From the NCBI GenBank assembly GCA_021782655.1, contig JAJXUT010000005.1:1-49994 (forward strand): a DNA stretch of 49,994 nt, in the 5' to 3' direction. How positions within the stretch are numbered: the first letter of the stretch is position 1; the number at the start of each line of letters is the position of its first letter. Shown piece after piece: positions 18,590 through 27,945 of the stretch. This DNA is from Deltaproteobacteria bacterium (lineage in GTDB: Bacteria > Desulfobacterota > Desulfobulbia > Desulfobulbales > VMSU01). The notes beneath the pieces are model-generated. The model saw nothing but the letters and a program-made list of their open reading frames with translations, did no database searches and was not told where the DNA came from. The translations under genes and the position numbers were made by a program.

Positions 18590-19900
18590 ATGAAGCTCGA
18601 AAAATACTACGCACCGGAAAAGGCCAGGCTGATCGTCGAGGGCCGGGAGTACGAGTTCCCCATCCTCATCGGCGAGGAGGGCGAGAAGGCTATCGATATC
18701 AGCAAGTTGCGCAGCCAGACCGGCTACATCACCCTGGACTACGGCTACATGAACACCGGCTCCTGCGCCAGCGCCATCACCTACCTGGACGGCGACCAGG
18801 GCATCTTGAACTACCGGGGCTACCCCATCGATGATCTGGCCGAAAAATGCACCTTCGTCGAGGTCGCCTACCTCCTGGTGCACGGCTCCCTGCCCACGGT
18901 GAAGCAGCTCAAGCACTTCTCCGGGATGCTCAACAAGTACGCCCTGATCCACGAGGACATGGTGCACTTCTTCGACCGCTTCCCCCAAGGCTCGCCGCCG
19001 ATGTCGATCCTCTCCTCGATGGTAAACGCCCTGTCGGTGTTCTACCCCGAGATGATCAACGACCCAATGATGCAGATCGACATGATGACCGCCCGGCTGA
19101 TCTCCAAGGTGCGGACCCTCGCCGCCTTCTCCTACAAGAAGGCCATGGGGCACCCCCTGGTCTATCCCCGGCACGACTACTCGTATTGCGCCAACTTCTT
19201 AAACATGATGTTCCACACCTCGGTGGCGCCCTACGAGGTGAACCCCATCATCGTCGATGCCTTAAACAAGCTCCTCATCCTGCACGGCGACCACGAGCAA
19301 AACTGCTCCACCTCCACCGTGCGCCTGGTGGGCAGCGCCCACGTCAACCTCTACGCCTCGATCTCCGCCGGGATCAGCGCCCTGTGGGGGCCGCTGCACG
19401 GCGGCGCCAACCAGGCGGTGATCGAGATGCTGGAACGGATCCAACTGGAGGGCGGCAACTATCGCAAATACATCGACAAGGCCAAGGATCCCAACGATCC
19501 CTTCCGGCTGGTGGGCTTCGGCCACCGGGTGTACAAGAGCCACGACCCTAGATCCAAGATCATCAAGAAGGCCTGTGACGACGTGCTTTGTGCCCTGCGG
19601 GTAGTCGATCCCCTGCTCGACCTGGCCAAGGAGATCGAGGAGGTCGCCCTGACTGACCCTTACTTCATCGAGCGCCGTCTCTACCCCAACGTGGACTTCT
19701 ACAGCGGCATCATCTACAAGGCCATCGGCATCCCCAAGGACATGTTCACCGTCATGTTCGCCTTGGGCCGCCTGCCGGGCTGGATCGCCCACTGGAAGGA
19801 GATGTGGGACGACGAAAATTGGCGGATCGGCCGCCCCCGGCAAATCTACGTCGGCCCGGTGACCCGGCCCTTCGTGCCCATGGAGGAACGGGGGGCGTAG
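18590..19900 (+). CDS. gltA: citrate synthase (si-type)
   Basis: GYMNTGSCASAITYLDGDQGILNYRGYPIDDLAEK, LWGPLHGGANQAVIEML, LVGFGHRVYKSHDPRSKI. Confidence 0.96.
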   Translation: MKLEKYYAPEKARLIVEGREYEFPILIGEEGEKAIDISKLRSQTGYITLDYGYMNTGSCASAITYLDGDQGILNYRGYPIDDLAEKCTFVEVAYLLVHGSLPTVKQLKHFSGMLNKYALIHEDMVHFFDRFPQGSPPMSILSSMVNALSVFYPEMINDPMMQIDMMTARLISKVRTLAAFSYKKAMGHPLVYPRHDYSYCANFLNMMFHTSVAPYEVNPIIVDALNKLLILHGDHEQNCSTSTVRLVGSAHVNLYASISAGISALWGPLHGGANQAVIEMLERIQLEGGNYRKYIDKAKDPNDPFRLVGFGHRVYKSHDPRSKIIKKACDDVLCALRVVDPLLDLAKEIEEVALTDPYFIERRLYPNVDFYSGIIYKAIGIPKDMFTVMFALGRLPGWIAHWKEMWDDENWRIGRPRQIYVGPVTRPFVPMEERGA

Positions 19901-20054
19901 TCTCTGCCAGGCGGCGGATCTTTCATTTAAGCCCGCCACCCGAACTGCCGATAAGAAAATGCCGGATGATGTGCCGCTGATACCACTCCCCCACGGATGG
20001 GCGTCTCCTGGTCAGGGATGACCGGAACCTTGATGTAGAACCATCGCCCAGGCC

Positions 20055-20972
20055 ATGAACTCCGCCGCCAGCCTATCCTCGCTGATCTCCGCCCTGTTCC
20101 CCGGCCCGCCCGCCGGGAAAACGTCCCCTTCCGCGCCCCAACAGGCATCCGACACTACCCCGGCCTTAGCCGTCACCTACACCCCCGGCAACCCCAGGGC
20201 CTGGCAACCCACGGCGGCCACAGGCCCCTTGGTCTATACCCGCCAGCAAGCCGCCGGAGGCCAAGGCGGACAAGACGCCAACGCCGCCCTCGCGGACAGC
20301 AAGGCCAACGGCGCCGGCCCGGCGGGGAATCAAACCACCGCCCCCGGCCAAGGACAGGCCAAACCGCCAGCCGCCGCCCTCGCCCCCAAGAAGCCCAACG
20401 GCCAGCCCCTGACCCAAGAAGAGCAAAAGGTGATCCAAGAGTTGCAAAAGACCGACCAGGCGGTCAAGGCCCACGAGCTGGCCCACCTGGCGGCGGCGGG
20501 CGGCTACGCCATGAGCGGGGCCTCCTACACCTACCAGCGGGGGCCAGACGGCCAGAGCTACGCGGTGGCGGGCGAGGTGCAGATCGACACCAGCCGGGAA
20601 CGCAACCCGGAGACGACCATCCAGAAGATGCAGGTGGTGCGCCAGGCGGCCTTGGCCCCCGCCGACCCCTCGCCCCAGGATCAACGGGTAGCGGCTCAGG
20701 CCACCCTGAAAATCGCCGCCTCCAGCCAGGAACTGCAACAGACGCAAGCGGCCCAGGCGGCGCAACAGGCACGGCTGACGGCCCATGGCTCCCCCGCAGC
20801 CACCGATCAAAATCAGGGGACAACGACCCAGCGCGACGTCTATCAGCAGGCGGGCCAGGGCCTAATCCAAAAAATGTCAACCCCATCCACTCCCCAAGCC
20901 CTAGCGGCCCGCCGGTTCGCGGCCAACGGGCAATCCACCCCGCCCGCCGGAAGGCTATCGGTTATCGCCTAA
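20055..20972 (+). CDS. putative metalloprotease, SprA-related/CJM1_0395-like family
   Basis: VKAHELAHLAAAGGYAMSGASYTYQRGPDGQSYAVAGEVQIDTSRERNPETTIQKMQVVRQAALAPADPSPQD: HExxH-like HELAH core in a Gln/Ala-rich protein. Confidence 0.75.
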   Translation: MNSAASLSSLISALFPGPPAGKTSPSAPQQASDTTPALAVTYTPGNPRAWQPTAATGPLVYTRQQAAGGQGGQDANAALADSKANGAGPAGNQTTAPGQGQAKPPAAALAPKKPNGQPLTQEEQKVIQELQKTDQAVKAHELAHLAAAGGYAMSGASYTYQRGPDGQSYAVAGEVQIDTSRERNPETTIQKMQVVRQAALAPADPSPQDQRVAAQATLKIAASSQELQQTQAAQAAQQARLTAHGSPAATDQNQGTTTQRDVYQQAGQGLIQKMSTPSTPQALAARRFAANGQSTPPAGRLSVIA

Positions 20973-21065
20973 GCTCGGGAGGCACACCCTACCCTCCTCT
21001 TCCTCATGGCCAGATTCAGGAAGGCCCTTATTAATGAACTTGAAGCTGATTGAACGGAGCTGATG

Positions 21066-22307
21066 ATGGCCTGGCGGATGCCCTGGCAGGGGCTAAGGCG
21101 AGAGGCGGCGGCCCTGATCGCGGCCCGTGGCCTGCGCAGCGTGGCCCAGGGGGCGCTGGCGGTCGATTTTTCGCTCTACGCCCAGGCGCTGGGCTGGTCG
21201 GCCAGATTCTTGGGGTTTACCCTGGGGGTGGGGATGTTGCTCGGGGCCGGGCTTACGGCCCTGGTGGGGCCGCTCAGCGACCGGATTGGCCGGCGGCGCT
21301 TTCTGCTGGCCTATGATGCGGCGGTGCTGGCCGCCTCCCTGTTGGCCTTGGCCACCCCGGCTCGCACGCCCCTGGCCCTGGCGGCGCTGGTGGGGGGATT
21401 CGGGCGGGGCGCTAACGGGGCCGCCGGGCCCTTCGCCCCGGTGGAGCAGGCCTGGCTGGCCGGATTGGCACCTGTCGAACGGCTGGGACGGGTGCTGTCG
21501 TTCAACATGGCGGTGGGTTTCACGGGCATGATGAGCGGGGCGCTACTCGCGGCCCTGCCGGGGCTGGCAAGCAAGGGGCCGGCCCCGGCCGCCGCCTATC
21601 GGCCCCTCTTTTTTCTCTCCGCCCTGGCTGCGGCGCTGGTTTTTGCCGTCGTCTATCGCCTGCCCGAGCCGGCATGGGGTCTAAGGCGAGGGGAGCGGGC
21701 GCCGCTGGCGGCCAGGGAACGGGAGTTGATCGTCCGCTTGGGGCTGGTCAACACCCTAAACGGCCTGGGCATAGGATTGGTGGCGCCGCTTCTGCCCCTC
21801 TGGTTTGCGCTGCGCTTTGGCCGGGGCCCGGGGACGATCGCCCCGGTGGTGGCGGCGGGGCTTCTGCTGGCCGCCCTCTCGTCGCTGCTCGGCGGACGTT
21901 TGTCCGGGAGAGTCGGGACGGTGCGGACAGTGGTGACGATGCGGGCCATCGGTTTGGGTTTTCTGCTCGCCATGCCCTGGGCCCCCAACTTCGGGGTGGC
22001 GGCGGCCCTTTACGCCGGACGTTCGGCCAGCAACCGGGGCACGGCGGGGGCCAGGCAGGCCCTGGCCCTGGGCCTGGTGGACGGACGGCGGCGGGGACTG
22101 GCCGCCAGCGTCAACAGCCTGTCCATCCAACTGCCCCGCGCCTTGGGGCCAATCCTCGCCGGCCTCATGATCAGCCACGGGGAACTCAACCTGCCCCTGC
22201 TGCTCGCCGCCCTCTGCCAAGGCGGCTACCTGTTGCTCTATCCCCTGTTGTTTGCCAGCCACGACCGCGAAGGACGGGGCCGAGCGGCCCAGACGCCGCC
22301 CACTTAA
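21066..22307 (+). CDS. MFS transporter
   Basis: About 12 hydrophobic segments, GPLSDRIGRRRFLL motif between TM2 and TM3. Confidence 0.88.
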   Translation: MAWRMPWQGLRREAAALIAARGLRSVAQGALAVDFSLYAQALGWSARFLGFTLGVGMLLGAGLTALVGPLSDRIGRRRFLLAYDAAVLAASLLALATPARTPLALAALVGGFGRGANGAAGPFAPVEQAWLAGLAPVERLGRVLSFNMAVGFTGMMSGALLAALPGLASKGPAPAAAYRPLFFLSALAAALVFAVVYRLPEPAWGLRRGERAPLAARERELIVRLGLVNTLNGLGIGLVAPLLPLWFALRFGRGPGTIAPVVAAGLLLAALSSLLGGRLSGRVGTVRTVVTMRAIGLGFLLAMPWAPNFGVAAALYAGRSASNRGTAGARQALALGLVDGRRRGLAASVNSLSIQLPRALGPILAGLMISHGELNLPLLLAALCQGGYLLLYPLLFASHDREGRGRAAQTPPT

Positions 22308-22402
22308 GCCTCCGTTGCCTACGATCCGCCGCGCCTAGGGCAGCGGCGATACCGTCCCCAGCGGCAGGCCGGACCCCAGTCCGGCGGTGACGGCCGGCAG
22401 GG

Positions 22403-23158
22403 TCAGGCCGGGAGCAGGGCCGCCTCCATATCCCGCAGCGGGCGGCTCATCGCCCCGACCACGGTGGCGAGCGGCAGACCCCGGCGTTCCGCCCCCCTTA
22501 TCTCCTGGGAATCAGGAAAACTAGCGATCAAGGACTCGCCGAGCTGGGATTCGATAAAGGCCGCGTCCTCCGGGGTCTGGATGCCGTTGCCGACCAAGGA
22601 CATCCGGGGAATCCCCACCTCCCTGGCCAGTTGCCGGATCTTAAGGGCAGTGCGGACACTGGCGGCGGAGGGCAAAACCACAATCAGCAGATGATCGACC
22701 CCGGCGATGGTGCCCCGGCCCAGGTGCTCGACCCCGGCCTCCATGTCGAGGAGCACCGCCTGGTCTTTGCCTAGCATAAGTTTGGTTAACAGCCGCTTGA
22801 GAACGGTATTTTCGGCGCAGGCGCAGCCGGAGTTGCCGGTCGGTATGGCGCCCAGCACCATAAGCTTGATCCCGTCCCGCTCCTGCATGAAGCGCTCCGG
22901 CAGGTCGTCGATTTCGGGATTTAAGTTGTAGAAGGGCGAGCCCTCGGTCTTGCCGGCCCGCTCGGAGAGCAACTCCCGCATCTCGGCGATGGCGGTGATC
23001 CGCTCCGGGTGCTCGATGCCCAGGGCCTGGGCCATGTGGGGGCTGGGATCGGCGTCGATTACCAGTATCCTGGCAAAACGACTCTTCAAGTGATGGGCGA
23101 GCAGGGCCAGGATGGTGGTCTTGCCCACCCCGCCCTTGCCGCTGATGGCGATTTTCAT
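22403..23158 (-). CDS. cooC: CooC-like nickel/CODH maturation ATPase
   Basis: MKIAISGKGGVGKTTILALLAHHL, SGCACAEN (CxC motif), DMEAGVEHLGRGT. Confidence 0.85.
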   Translation of the reverse strand: MKIAISGKGGVGKTTILALLAHHLKSRFARILVIDADPSPHMAQALGIEHPERITAIAEMRELLSERAGKTEGSPFYNLNPEIDDLPERFMQERDGIKLMVLGAIPTGNSGCACAENTVLKRLLTKLMLGKDQAVLLDMEAGVEHLGRGTIAGVDHLLIVVLPSAASVRTALKIRQLAREVGIPRMSLVGNGIQTPEDAAFIESQLGESLIASFPDSQEIRGAERRGLPLATVVGAMSRPLRDMEAALLPA

Positions 23159-23228
23159 GCGAAAACCTCAGGTTTTCAGGAGCCAGGATTAACAGGGGCC
23201 GGGAGCCAGACATCAGGCGTCCGCCGCC

Positions 23229-23252
23229 GATCGGTCTTTTTTCGAGGCCATC
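23229..23252 (-). repeat. solo left-end fragment of dispersed repeat (copy G)
   Basis: Reverse complement gatggcctcgaaaaaagaccgatc matches unit start gatggcgtcgcaaaaagaccgatc. Confidence 0.65.
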
Positions 23253-23374
23253 TTGCTTAATTCTCGTGAAGTTAGCAATAGGTGTTGTTTTTCGCAAGGT
23301 ATATTGGTATTTTTTGTCACTTGTCAATCCGAGGAGATTGTAAAATTTATCCTGCCATTTCAATACGTTAATCG

Positions 23375-24541
23375 ATGATTTCCCTGGGGCTTGAAGAACT
23401 TGTCAAGGCGCCGCCACCCTGGCTTGAGGGCCAGCGGCTGGGGCTGTTGGGCAACCAGGCCTCGGTGGATGGCCATTTCCGGCCCGCCCGGGAGCTAATC
23501 GCTCAGGCCTTCCCCGGACAGTTGCGCTGCCTATTCTCTCCCCAGCACGGCTTTTTCGCCGAAAAGCAGGACAACATGGTCGAGTCTGGCCACCGGGTGG
23601 ACGAGCATGGCCGGCCGATCTTCAGCCTCTACGGCGACACCCGCCGTCCCGAGGCCGGGATGCTGGAGCACCTGGACGTGCTGCTGGTGGACCTGGTCGA
23701 TGCCGGCACCCGGGTTTACACCTTCATGTCCACCCTGCTTTACTGCCTGGAGGAGGCCGCCCGCCACGGCAAACGGGTGGTGGTGCTCGACCGGCCCAAC
23801 CCCGTGGGCGGCCGCCAGATGGAGGGCAACCTTCTGAAGGACGACTGCCGCTCCTTCGTGGGGGTGGCGACTCTGCCCATGCGCCACGGCCTGACCTTCG
23901 GCGAGCTGGCCCGGCTGTTGAACGACGGGCTGCCGCAGCCCGCCGAGCTTACGGTCATCCCCATGCGCGGCTGGCGGCGGGAGATGCATTTCCCCGATAC
24001 CGGCCTGCCCTGGGTCTTTCCCTCGCCCAACCTGCCGACTTACCTGTCGGCCCTGGTCTATCCCGGCCAGGTGCTCTGGGAGGGCACCAACCTCTCGGAG
24101 GGCCGCGGCACCACCCTGCCCTTTGAGCTGTTCGGCGCCCCCTTCCTGAACCCGGCGGCGGTGCTCAAGGCCATTGACGACACCCCCCTGCCGGGCTGCC
24201 TCCTGCGGCCGTTGTGCTTCGAGCCCACTGCCAACAAGTGGGCGGGCGTGCCCTGCTGGGGCTTTCAGATCCATGTCACCGACCCGCACGCCTTCCTGCC
24301 CTATCGAACCAGTCTTGCCCTGCTGGCGGCGGTCATGCGGCTCTTCCCCGAGGAATTCCGCTTAAAGGAGCCGCCCTACGAGTACGATTTCGTCCGCGCC
24401 CCGCTGGATTTGATCCTCGGCGACAAGTCGATCCGGGAGGGCTTGAGCCGGAGTTGGACGGTGCTGGAGCTGGAGACCAAGTGGCGGGGCGGGCTCCTGG
24501 AGTTCGCCGAGCGGCGGCGGCCCTTTTTGCTTTACGAATAA
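23375..24541 (+). CDS. DUF1343 / NamZ-like exo-beta-N-acetylmuramidase family protein
   Basis: LGLLGNQASVDGHFRPA, LFSPQHGFFAEKQDNM, LVDLVDAGTRVYTFMSTLLYCLE, VLDRPNPVGG, EGTNLSEGRGTTLPFELFGAP. Confidence 0.9.
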   Translation: MISLGLEELVKAPPPWLEGQRLGLLGNQASVDGHFRPARELIAQAFPGQLRCLFSPQHGFFAEKQDNMVESGHRVDEHGRPIFSLYGDTRRPEAGMLEHLDVLLVDLVDAGTRVYTFMSTLLYCLEEAARHGKRVVVLDRPNPVGGRQMEGNLLKDDCRSFVGVATLPMRHGLTFGELARLLNDGLPQPAELTVIPMRGWRREMHFPDTGLPWVFPSPNLPTYLSALVYPGQVLWEGTNLSEGRGTTLPFELFGAPFLNPAAVLKAIDDTPLPGCLLRPLCFEPTANKWAGVPCWGFQIHVTDPHAFLPYRTSLALLAAVMRLFPEEFRLKEPPYEYDFVRAPLDLILGDKSIREGLSRSWTVLELETKWRGGLLEFAERRRPFLLYE

Positions 24542-24594
24542 ATAAACCTTGCCGCGCCTCCCACCCGGCCCGCAAGGGAGACGAGTTGCCCCCC

Positions 24595-25248
24595 ATGAGA
24601 TTTTTTACCGACTGCCTCAACTTCATCCTCCATCTCGACCGTTCCCTGCAAGGGGTGATCGGCCAGTACGGCGGCCTGACCTACGGCATCCTGTTCCTGG
24701 TGATCTTCGCCGAGACCGGGCTGGTGATCACCCCCTTCCTGCCCGGCGACTCCCTGCTCTTCGCCGCCGGGGCCCTGGCCTCGCGCACCGGACTCAGTCC
24801 CTGGCTGCTCTTTGTCAGCCTGGCCGCCGCCGCCATCCTGGGGGATGCGGCCAACTACGCGGCTGGCCGCCTGCTCGGGGCGCGGCTCGAGGGGGGCGGA
24901 ATCGGCTTCATCAAGCGGGAGCACCTGGAGAAGACCCACGCCTTCTACGAAAAGTACGGCAACAAGACCATCGTCCTGGCCCGCTTCGTGCCCATCGTCC
25001 GCACCTTCGCCCCCTTCGTGGCCGGGGTGGGCCGGATGACCTACCGCCACTTCGCCGCCTACAACGTGCTGGGGGCCTGCCTCTGGGTGGGTCTCCTGAC
25101 CGCCGCCGGCCATTTTTTTGGCGAAATTCCGATAGTGAAGAGAAATTTCGAGCTGGTCGTCCTGGCCATCGTCATCCTCTCCCTCTGGCCGGTGGTCCAC
25201 GAGTGGCTGAAGGCCCGGCGGGATCAAGGCCAGGGGCCGGCATACTAA
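24595..25248 (+). CDS. DedA family membrane protein
   Basis: MRFFTDCLNFILHLDRSLQGVIGQYGGLTYGILFLVIFAETGLVITPFLPGDSLLF, ARFVPIVRTFAPFVAGVGRM. Confidence 0.93.
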   Translation: MRFFTDCLNFILHLDRSLQGVIGQYGGLTYGILFLVIFAETGLVITPFLPGDSLLFAAGALASRTGLSPWLLFVSLAAAAILGDAANYAAGRLLGARLEGGGIGFIKREHLEKTHAFYEKYGNKTIVLARFVPIVRTFAPFVAGVGRMTYRHFAAYNVLGACLWVGLLTAAGHFFGEIPIVKRNFELVVLAIVILSLWPVVHEWLKARRDQGQGPAY

Positions 25249-25292
25249 GCCCGGCCGGCAGGCTCATCAAATTTACCAACAAGGAACTTGAC

Positions 25293-26702
25293 ATGGCGAT
25301 CATCCAACCCGTCATCCTGGCCGGCGGCACCGGCTCCCGGCTCTGGCCCCTTTCCCGGGAACTCTACCCCAAGCAGCTCATCAACCTGGTGGGCGACCAC
25401 TCCTTGTTGCAGGCCACCGTTGTCCGGGCCCTGGGATTGCCGGACGCGGCCCCGCCCCTGCTGGTGGTGGGCGAGGAGCACCGTTTCCTGGTCAAGTCCC
25501 AGCTCGAGGCCGTGGAGGGTGGGGGGCAAGCGGTCATCCTGCTTGAGCCCACGGGCCGCAACACCGCCCCGGCCATCTACGCCGCCGCCTGCTACAGCCA
25601 GCGGCTCCACGGGGAGCCGGTGACGCTCCTGGTCATGCCCGCCGATCACCTGATTAGCAAGTCCGAGGCCTTCGCCGGCGCGGTGGAACGGGCTAGTGCC
25701 CTGGCCCAAGCCGGGCAACTGGTCACCTTCGGGGTCAAGCCCACCGCCCCCGAGACCGGCTACGGTTATATCCAGCGGGGTGAGGGCCATGCGGTGCGCT
25801 CCTTTGTCGAGAAACCAGACCTGGCCACGGCCCGCAACTACCTGGCCTCGGGCGAGTATCTCTGGAATTCCGGGATCTTCGCCTTCGACAGCCAGACCCT
25901 GATGGCGGCGATGGCCGTCCACTGCCCGATGATCGCCGAATCCATGACCCAGGCGGTGGAGCGGGGGACGGCGGACGGGGTGTTTTTCCGCCTGGATGCC
26001 GAGAGTATGCGGGCCTGTCCAGCGGATTCCATCGACTACGCCCTAATGGAGCGTTCCCGCCAGGTGGCGGTGGTGGGGGCCGATCTCGGCTGGAGCGACA
26101 TCGGCTCCTGGCGGGCGCTGTGGGAGGTGGCGGACAAGGACGAACGGGGCAACGTGGCGAGCGGCGACGTGCTGCTCACCGAGGTTGACAACTGCCTGAT
26201 CCGCGCCGAGCACGGCCTGGTGGCGGCGGTGGGGCTGGCCGACACCCTGGTGATCGAGACCGCCGACGCGGTGCTGGTGGCCCCCCTGAACCGCTCCCAG
26301 GAGGTCAAGCTGGTGGTGGACCGCCTGAAGCGGGAGGGCCGGGAGCAGTACCGGCTGCACCAGACGGTGTTTCGGCCCTGGGGCAGCTACACGGTGCTGG
26401 AGGAGCAGGAAAAATTCAAGATCAAGCGGATCACCGTCCTGCCCAAGGTCAAGCTCTCGCTGCAAATGCACCACCACCGTTCCGAGCACTGGGTGGTGGT
26501 CCGGGGCACGGCCCGGGTGACCTGCGGGGAGCGGGTGTTCCTGGTTATGGAGAACCAGTCCACCTACATCCCCTGCGGGGAGAACCATCGCCTGGAGAAC
26601 CCCGGGGTCATTCCCCTGGAGCTGATCGAGGTGCAGAACGGCAGCTACCTGGGCGAGGACGACATCGTGCGCTTCGACGATGACTTTGGCCGGCAGGGTT
26701 GA
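25293..26702 (+). CDS. manC: mannose-1-phosphate guanylyltransferase / mannose-6-phosphate isomerase
   Basis: VILAGGTGSRLWPLSRELYPKQLINL; C-terminal cupin FRPWGSYTVLEEQEKFKIKRITVLPKVKLSLQMHHHRSEHWVVVRGTARV. Confidence 0.95.
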   Translation: MAIIQPVILAGGTGSRLWPLSRELYPKQLINLVGDHSLLQATVVRALGLPDAAPPLLVVGEEHRFLVKSQLEAVEGGGQAVILLEPTGRNTAPAIYAAACYSQRLHGEPVTLLVMPADHLISKSEAFAGAVERASALAQAGQLVTFGVKPTAPETGYGYIQRGEGHAVRSFVEKPDLATARNYLASGEYLWNSGIFAFDSQTLMAAMAVHCPMIAESMTQAVERGTADGVFFRLDAESMRACPADSIDYALMERSRQVAVVGADLGWSDIGSWRALWEVADKDERGNVASGDVLLTEVDNCLIRAEHGLVAAVGLADTLVIETADAVLVAPLNRSQEVKLVVDRLKREGREQYRLHQTVFRPWGSYTVLEEQEKFKIKRITVLPKVKLSLQMHHHRSEHWVVVRGTARVTCGERVFLVMENQSTYIPCGENHRLENPGVIPLELIEVQNGSYLGEDDIVRFDDDFGRQG

Positions 26703-27036
26703 TGGCGTCGCAAAAAGACCGATCTACGGCGTTGCGGGGCGGTTGGGCTCGTTCGGCATACCACATGTATGGCCTCACTCGCCAAACGCACCCCGCGCCT
26801 TGTATCTCGGCCCTTTTGCTTAGCCATCGGCTACCTTTGGGCGAGACCATCAGGGTTGATGGCGTCCCCAAAAGACCGATCTACGGCGTTGCGGGGCGGT
26901 TGGGCTCGTCAGGCCATACCATATGTATTGCCTCTCGCCAAACGCACCCCGCGCCTTGCATGTCTGCCCTTTTGCTTAGCCATCGGTTGCCTTTTGGCGA
27001 GATCATCATGGTTGATGGCGTGGCAAAAAGACCGAT
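26699..27036 (+). repeat. tandem array of about 2.2 units (about 156-bp period) of palindromic repeat (units at 26699, 26856, truncated 27012)
   Basis: Two near-identical copies of ttgatggcgtcgcaaaaagaccgatctacggcgttgcggggcggttgggctcg...ccaaacgcaccccgcgccttg...cccttttgcttagccatcgg...gcgagaccatca and a third truncated start ttgatggcgtggcaaaaagaccgat. Confidence 0.95.
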
Positions 27037-27054
27037 CCGTATGAGTAAGGGGCG

Positions 27055-27945
27055 ATGAAAAGTTCAAAGGAGGCAGGCGGGCGCGCCAGGTGCCGGCGGC
27101 ACGACGGCCAGGACCGGGGCGGGCTGGGCTCCCGGCTCTTAACCCCGGTCTCGGCCCTGCTCAAGCGGGTCTGGCCCAAGGGCCAAGAGCCCCCGCCCCC
27201 GGCGGTGGCCGAGGAGCACCGTCACGACCGCGAGCAGTTCGAGACGGTGCTGGAGTCCTTCCGGGCCACCCGCATCCCCGAGCGACTGGCCATCCTGGAC
27301 ATCTTTCTGGCCACCGAGCTGCACGTCAGCATCTCCGAGCTGCTGGAGATGGTGGGCGAGGGCCGGCCCGAGCTGCGCGACCGGGCCTTTCTCCAAGAAA
27401 CCATGCAGATGTTCTGCCAGTACGGCTTCGCCCAGCGCCTGGACTTCGACAGCCAGGAGCCACGTTACGAGCACCTGCACCTGGGCAAGCACCACGATCA
27501 CCTGATCTGCACCAAGTGCGGGCGAATCGAGGAATTCAAGGACGACATCCTGGAGGCCCTGCAACTTAAAATCGCCGAGAGCCACCGCTTCCACGTCCTG
27601 CAACACAAGACCGAGATCTACGGCCTCTGCGGCCACTGCCTGGCCAGCCGGACGCCCACCCTGCCCCTGCACCTGGCCGCCAACGGTGAGCGGGTGCGGA
27701 TCGTCAAGGTAGTGGCCATGCGGGAGAATACCAACCGCCTGGCGGACCTGGGGCTCCTCCCCGGCGCCTGCCTGGAGGTGGTCAGCAACCACCCCACCGG
27801 GCCCTTCGTGGTGATCGTCAACAACACCCGCCTGGCCCTGGGTGGCGGCATCCCGCAGCAAATCCTAGTCACCCACCTCTGCCGGCACGAGGGAGACGAG
27901 CAGGGTGAGGCCGGGGAGTCGCCGGAGGAGGACCCCCGGCGATGA
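27055..27945 (+). CDS. Fur-family regulator fused to C-terminal FeoA domain
   Basis: Fur: LGKHHDHLICTKCGRIEEFKDDILEALQLKIAESHRFHVLQHKTEIYGLCGHC; FeoA: GERVRIVKVVAMRENTNRLADLGLLPGACLEVVSNHPTGPFVVIVNNTRLALGGGIPQQILV. Confidence 0.9.
   Translation: MKSSKEAGGRARCRRHDGQDRGGLGSRLLTPVSALLKRVWPKGQEPPPPAVAEEHRHDREQFETVLESFRATRIPERLAILDIFLATELHVSISELLEMVGEGRPELRDRAFLQETMQMFCQYGFAQRLDFDSQEPRYEHLHLGKHHDHLICTKCGRIEEFKDDILEALQLKIAESHRFHVLQHKTEIYGLCGHCLASRTPTLPLHLAANGERVRIVKVVAMRENTNRLADLGLLPGACLEVVSNHPTGPFVVIVNNTRLALGGGIPQQILVTHLCRHEGDEQGEAGESPEEDPRR

Noticed and set aside
18383-19174. N-terminal extension of the thiE ORF
   Set aside because: Antisense to gltA; only the C-terminal 223 aa are ThiE.
24549-25292. 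N-terminal extension of the manC ORF
   Set aside because: Out-of-frame with the DedA gene; the real ManC starts at ATG 25293.
26699-27036. CRISPR array
   Set aside because: Only ~2.2 long (156-bp) palindromic units with no short repeat/variable spacer structure.
26699-27058. 119-aa and 91-aa ORFs inside the tandem repeat
   Set aside because: Translate the repeat units themselves in shifted frames; no independent coding evidence.
27041-27058. Mini-ORF ATGAGTAAGGGGCGATGA (MSKGR) overlapping the Fur-FeoA start
   Set aside because: Could be a coupling leader peptide, but six codons including stop are easily expected by chance; no further support.
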